Assembly: GCA_030035585.1 (NCBI GenBank)
Contig: CM057482.1
Coordinates: forward strand, 57,106,828 to 57,170,827
Source: Dugong dugon
Taxonomy: Eukaryota; Chordata; Mammalia; Sirenia; Dugongidae
DNA: 64,000 bases
Reading direction: 5' to 3'
The notes beneath the pieces were generated by a model. The model saw only the letters and a list, made by a program, of their open reading frames with translations. It did not search any database and had not been told where the DNA came from. The first letter of the stretch is position 1; each line of letters opens with the position of its first letter. The position numbers and the translations under genes are program-made. Shown here in pieces: positions 59,449-64,000 of the stretch.

Positions 59449-61166
59449 TAATTCATCCATTGAGAAAGGCCAATATTTTTATTTATTTTGAGCTTCTTTT
59501 TCTAAATGCATTTATAGATCCTAAAATTGAGATTATCCTGTTCATACATTCTCATACCTCCTTTTTACTTAGCATTATGTGAACATTTTCCCATCAGGAA
59601 ATGGTTTTGAAAACATTATTTTTTCTTGCTACATACTATTCCATCATTTCAATTTGTTCCATCATTTATTTACCCATTACTCATTAGTCTTTAGTTTGCT
59701 ACCTAGAGTATGGCCTGAATCTTGGTCTCAGTTTCTGAAAGTTTCAGTACAGCAGATTGCCAGAAGAGAAATTCCTAGACAAAGGATATCAACTTTTTTC
59801 AGGGTCTTAGACATATTGATGAATTATATGGATTTATCCTTTCCCAGCTGTGCCTGACAGAGTCTTTGTCCCTGTGCCCTTGCCATAGGGTGGAACTTTT
59901 CACAACGACTTCAGTAAACATTACAGCATCAGGATGGCGGAGCAGCACCAAGCAGGCAGTGAGTGCTAGCACACACATTCCGTGTACAGACCACGAACAC
60001 TGAATCTGTTTGGCGTCACATATGTATTGCTGCTCCTTGACTCCCTCCACTTGCCATGCCTCTCATCACTACCACCCATCTCCACCTTGGAATTCCACCC
60101 CCGCCCCCAGACTACTTTGGGGATTCAGTCAAGAGAGAGACTGAGTCCACCCTTGAGGAAACCGAGGACCCTCTCTCTCTCAGTATGTTTCCTGACCCCA
60201 TGAGGCATCACATCCATAACATTAGATGTATTTACCCAGGAAAGATTAGCTATATATCTTAATAAAGTACAAAACCTTTATATAATAAGAATTACATAAT
60301 AGAGTAACAGGTGGGTGTTCACATTTGAAAATGAAGCAAAGCGAAAAGAAGAGGAAGAAGGATCCAAGATTTATTCAACACGGATAATATCCTTTTCTAA
60401 CTATATGTCTGAATTTAATTTTAATTTAATTTTATTAAAGACAAAAAGTTGAATTTGGGCTTAGAGAAGTTCCCTATTGGCCCAAGATCACCAGCACAAA
60501 CCCTGGCATGCCGACAGTCTCGATCCTCAGCCAAGCCTGCCAGGAGGAGAAGCAGACTACCCTTCCAGCCTTGCCTGAACTGCGTGCGGCCAAGTGTGCT
60601 GACTCACTGCCACGTGTCACACTGAATAAGAACGAGTCTACAGATAGCCAGGCAGACTTCTGCTCTGAAACAACAGTGGCACTGGAAAGAATAGATACTA
60701 CCCTCTGTGCACAACAGTCCAGTGTGTGTTCATGTCAGAAGTGACAACAGAAAAAAGTTAACCTTTTTAAAAAGAAAGACAGCTTTATCCTTACAAATAC
60801 TGTGCACAAATAACTTTGTTGGTCAGATACTGTTGCCAGGGAATCAAAAATCTATTATGGCATCAGTAGGTGATCGATAAATATTTCTTGAGTGAATTGA
60901 TGCATTAATTAATTCACACTTACATATCAACTCATCATAATTCTGTTTAGTGACCTTCAGTCAGGGTGTAATGAGGGATCAAAGCAGCAGGAGGAAGGAC
61001 AAAGTGTTTCTTCTCTCATTGACTAGTATTTTTAAGTAATAATTACTTGGTGTATAATTTAGCCCATAAATTTAGAAAAATGAAATATGAAGATTAATTA
61101 CATAAAAATTGAGAGAAATTTAAAAAATACAAAGGGGAAAATGGGATTAAATTAAAATAGATTTCT
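59449..61166. other. Unassigned DNA, possible old L1 piece at the left
   Basis: 'attatgtgaacattttccca' and 'ttgctacatactattccatc' (about 59570-59680) recall an old L1M 3' region, low confidence. The ORF at 60508-60744 (78 codons) has no recognisable domain. AT-rich (ATTTA)-type sequence is at about 60410-60440. Confidence 0.4.
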
Positions 61167-61178
61167 TATCTTCAGAAA

Positions 61179-61355
61179 GAAACCCTCGTGACATAGTGGT
61201 TATGGCATAGTGGTTAAGAGCTACGGCTTCTAACCAAAAATGTCGGCAGCAACAATCCACCAGCCGCTCCTTGGAAACCCTATGGGCAGTTCTACTCTGT
61301 CCTATAGGGTTGCTATGAGTCACAATCGACTCGATGGCAATGGGTTTTGGTTTGG
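61179..61355 (+). mobile_element. Afrotherian SINE with duplicated A-box segment
   Basis: It starts 'gaaaccctcgtgacatagtg', has 'gctacggcttctaaccaaaa', 'ccgctccttggaaaccctat', 'gtcctatagggttgctatga' and 'cgatggcaatgggttttggt'. A 14-bp unit ('catagtggttatgg') is repeated at 61192-61219. It is bounded by 'tatcttcagaaa' (61167-61178) and 'taccttcagaaa' (61356-61367). Confidence 0.95.
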
Positions 61356-61545
61356 TACCTTCAGAAAATTAAAGGGGTACATGAAGAGATGTCCTCAAAC
61401 CAAGATCACCTACAGATCTTACTCCTCCTGCACAGGCTGCTCACCTGACTTTCTGTCACCAAGATTCCCTAGTTTTTAATTTCTAAATATTTGGAGTTTT
61501 TGTGGGCAACTTATTATTATTGATTTTAATCCCCTTATGGTGAAA

Positions 61546-62010
61546 GAACATACCAAACCAAACCAAATCCTTTGCCTTCCAGTTAATTTAGACTCATGGC
61601 AACCTCAGGTGTTACAGAGTAGAACTGTGCTACAGAGTAGAACCGTGCTACGTAGTATTTTTTATTTTCCTTTCTTTTTTTTTTTTTTTTGGCTCGTTAC
61701 CAGGCCTTTCTTCTGTGGCACAACTGGGCGGGTTCAGACTTCCAACCTTTAGGTTAGTTGTTGTGTGCCAACGGGTAGATTTTGCCTCATAGTGACCCTA
61801 TATGACAGGGTAGAACTGCCCTATAGGGTTTCCTAGGCTGTAATCTTTATGGGAGCAGATTGCCAGGTATTTTCTTCCACGGAATTGCTGGTGGGTTCGA
61901 ACCCCCAACCTTTGGGTTTGTAGCTGAATGCTTAGCCATTATGTCACCAGGCCTGTTTTTTTAGGTTAGTAGTTGAGCATACAAACCCTTTGCATTACCC
62001 AGGGACTCCC
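61546..62010 (-). mobile_element. SINE, second body type, split by another SINE
   Basis: Outer element on the minus strand. Its tail and body are at 61546-61747 ('agactcatggcaacctcagg', 'taccaggcctttcttctgtg', with a T run), and its head at 61976-62010 ('aaccctttgcattacccagg' and 'gactcccc'). The nested SINE is at 61764-61959. Confidence 0.85.
61764..61959 (-). mobile_element. Nested afrotherian SINE, long body type
   Basis: Plus-strand landmarks are 'catagtgaccctatatgaca', 'gtagaactgccctatagggt', 'tgctggtgggttcgaacccc' (B box complement) and 'tgcttagccattatgtcacc'. Direct repeats 'tttaggttagttgttg' (61748-61763) and 'tttaggttagtagttg' (61960-61975) bound it. Confidence 0.9.
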
Positions 62011-62011
62011 C

Positions 62012-63085
62012 AGTTTTTAGTCAACTTGCCCAGGACATGATCTCCCCACAGTCAGTTCTGATATCTCCACCCCCATCATACCACATCTGGAGCTCCAGGG
62101 CCACCACCCCACCCGCAGCCCTGCTGTGTGCCAGGTCCCACTCTGACTGGTAGTCAGGTGTGGGCACACGAATGAGCACACACTCAGATAAACTGAGAAC
62201 AGTGCAGTAGACTACACTGGGCACTGCGACCCCACTAGAGTAAAAATGGCCTGCTCACCTTGGCTGCATTGAGGAATGAGTTATCACGGTGGAGAATAAG
62301 TGCTGGTTCTTCAAGGACCAATAGATGTTTCCAAGCAGATATTAGGGGTGGTGCAGGGGGGGGAGTCTGAGGATTAGTACACATACCTCACAATGACAAG
62401 GCAGGAGGTTGTGAGGCAGCACACCTGTATTGACATCTGAGATGCTATGAAGGCAGGTGGTCTCCCACCACCCCTGGAGTCTGACCTTGTGTGTCCTCTC
62501 CCAGGACATCCTCTCTGCCCACAGAGCCATGCCTTCCCCATCAACTGGGGTTCCACTCTTCCTCTGTGAACCTTCACAGGACAGGTTCTAATCTGTATTT
62601 GTAAAACATTCACTCTGTATTAGATATGAGACAAGCATGGCTTTACTACAGTTATGTGTGGAGTGACCATAGGTCCCAGTTTGTCTGGGACAGTCTTGGT
62701 TCACACCTGTGTGTCCAGCATAAGCACTAACCATGCCTGGTTTCACTCTCAAAGTCTCCTGGTTTTAATGCTACATTACATGGAGTCTTCCCAAGTTCCC
62801 AACACACATGCACATTCTTGGAAGTGCCTGGAAGGCAGAGACAGTGTGAGAGGCACACAGCCACGCTGCAAGAACACAGACTTAGAGACTGAGTCCCAGC
62901 TGACTAGGGGTCTGCAGCAATAGAAGACTCACTAAGATGCTTCCATTTCTTCTCTTTGTAAAACAACAGTAATGATAGCTAAGTGTGTGTGTGTGCATGT
63001 GTGTGTGTGTGGTGTGTATATACAATAAACAGTTTCTTTCAGTGATATCCACATATTCTCAACAGAGAAGGAAAAGGAGAATAAA
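62012..63085. other. Unassigned non-coding DNA with (GT)n
   Basis: A (GT)n microsatellite is at about 62983-63018. No exon or repeat family is supported. Two overlapping minus-strand ORFs at 62342-62613 have no domain. Confidence 0.45.
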
Positions 63086-63775
63086 TGTGGCAATGTGGTG
63101 CAGTGGATCACTTTGGCCTTTCTCGCTATAGTCTTGTAACTCTCACCCAAGTGATTGGATGGGACTGTGCAAGTAACGTAATTGTGGCTCACCAAGGGGA
63201 TTGGTCAGTTTTGCCACCCCGCTAGGCTTAAAAGAGAGCCAATTCCAGAGCAAAGAGAGGATCTTACCACCACCAAGGGAGAAGAGCCCGTGTTCTTTGG
63301 ACGCAGGGGTTCCTGCACTGAGAAGCTACTGGAACTAGGAGACAGAGAGAGAGAGAGAGCTGTAACACTGAAGAAGGTGAGAAACGGTGGCAGAGAAACA
63401 GCGGCAGGATAGACTGGTAGAAGACGGCGCAGCGGGCTTCCCCGTCCAGAGAGTGAGAAAGCTGAGCACCTTTGGGCCAAGGTTTTCTGGCGGAGTGGGG
63501 TGCCTCTGGGTGCTTATTGACAGAGCTAAAAGAGCTTTGTAACACTTGCCCGAGCAGAGCAGAGGCCAAGGGGCCAAAGAGAGACATGCCTGTGGCATGG
63601 CTGGGAAAAGGCTATCCTGATGGAAGAACTGTATCTGGAGTGTTCCTGAATCAGAATTGTAACCTGTTACTTCTCTAATAAACCCCATAATCATGAGTAT
63701 TGTTAGTTCTGCATGGCCATTGCAATGAATTATTGAACTGAGCAGAGAAGTAGAGAGTGCCGTAGGAAGGACGGT
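63086..63775 (+). repeat. Probable retroviral LTR (class III-like)
   Basis: The layout is LTR-like on the plus strand: possible start 'tgtggcaatgtggtgcagtg'; CCAAT-type boxes as ATTGG (for example 63200-63204); TATA-like 'ttaaaag' at 63228-63234; a (GA)n run near 63340-63358; polyadenylation signal AATAAA at 63677-63682; then a primer-binding-site-like sequence at 63776. A plausible TG start was chosen by eye; no CA terminus adjoins the PBS. It is unlike the other LTRs in the window. A host promoter is the alternative. Confidence 0.55.
63677..63682 (+). terminator. AATAAA polyadenylation signal in the LTR-like region
   Basis: 'ctctaataaaccccataatc' is about 100 bp before the PBS-like site, which is where R/U5 would lie in an LTR. 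Confidence 0.5.
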
Positions 63776-63790
63776 TGGTGTCAGAATTGG
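63776..63790 (+). promoter_or_regulatory. tRNA-Leu-like primer-binding site
   Basis: TGGTGTCAGAATTGG matches the tRNA-Leu 3'-end complement (TGGTGTCAGGAGTGG) at 13 of 15 bases. tRNA-Leu priming is known for ERVL-type elements. It suggests that the preceding sequence is a 5' LTR. Confidence 0.55.
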
Positions 63791-63795
63791 TAAAG

Positions 63796-64000
63796 ATGGC
63801 AGAAGAAGAAGGCATGTCTAACCTCGGCCTCATAGGAATCAGCTTTGGGCTGTTGATCTTGGTCCTCCTTCCCCCTTGTGAAGTTAGAGGAGGTCAGACA
63901 CTGCCCCCACACCATTTTTACAAGAAGCCTTTCCACTGGACACAAATACAATTACCAAAAACTGAGAGACAAGAGACCCACCACAGTTTGCTATCCTGAA
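63796..64000 (+). CDS. Partial ORF with hydrophobic leader, runs off window
   Basis: The ATG at 63796 has a strong Kozak context (A at -3, G at +4); a second ATG lies at 63814 in the same frame. The frame stays open to the window end (68 codons). After the second Met comes a hydrophobic stretch, LGLIGISFGLLILVLLPPCE, followed by polar sequence (..RGGQTLPPHHFYKK..). This resembles a signal peptide with a secreted or membrane protein behind it. Being a few bases past a PBS-like site, it could be the start of a retroviral reading frame, possibly an envelope-type one, but I recognise no envelope motif. It could also be a chance ORF or the first exon of a host gene. The function is unknown. Confidence 0.35.

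Noticed and set aside
60508-60744. 78-codon ORF with a Cys-containing C-terminus
   Set aside because: There is no recognisable domain, no splice or promoter context, and the length is within chance expectation in 64 kb.

Overview
The window is ordinary mammalian nuclear DNA, not microbial. It has no operons, no bacterial-style long ORFs, and no host exon, tRNA, rRNA or CRISPR that I can support. Nearly everything recognisable is a retroelement. The repeat content points to an afrotherian, most likely a proboscidean (elephant). At least a dozen copies belong to a tRNA-derived SINE that starts like 'ggagccctggtggtgcag', has Pol III A and B boxes, and ends in the same tail as an RTE-type LINE also present here. 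This SINE/RTE pair is known from Afrotheria. The species call is inference from repeat families only.

Layout. 1-1187: a truncated SINE, a LINE-1 3' end and unassigned DNA. 1188-15371: an old, near full-length plus-strand LINE-1 (L1A), split by a complete but decayed ERVL provirus on the minus strand (7035-13531) that still has both LTRs, gag, protease, RT, RNase H, integrase and dUTPase remnants. 15372-18020: unassigned DNA, then a solo ERVL-type LTR. 18021-24410: an older mammal-wide-type L1 interrupted by two LTRs, an antisense RTE LINE and two SINEs. 24411-36424: mostly unassigned sequence with SINEs, MIR, L2, MER5-like and RTE fragments and one retroviral-type LTR. 36425-38842: old L1 3' UTR and a MaLR-like LTR holding a SINE.

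39246-47554 is a complete-length L1 (L1B) with a perfect 15-bp target-site duplication and a ~280-bp tandem duplication in its 5' UTR. 48192-54435 is a nested block: two minus-strand LTRs, an RTE tail, a SINE, and a third L1 (L1C) that has lost ~3.5 kb of ORF2. 54436-63085 is mostly unassigned, with SINEs (one nested inside another), a MIR, and a solo LTR with a perfect CCCTG duplication. The last ~900 bp resemble an LTR followed by a tRNA-Leu-like primer-binding site and an open reading frame with a hydrophobic leader that runs off the window.

No coding element is intact within the window: every L1, RTE and ERVL reading frame is broken by stops or frame changes. The value of the region is its layered insertion record, readable through target-site duplications. 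I found no convincing new functional system. The most open question is the LTR-linked ORF at the right edge. Family names are by recognition, without database searches.
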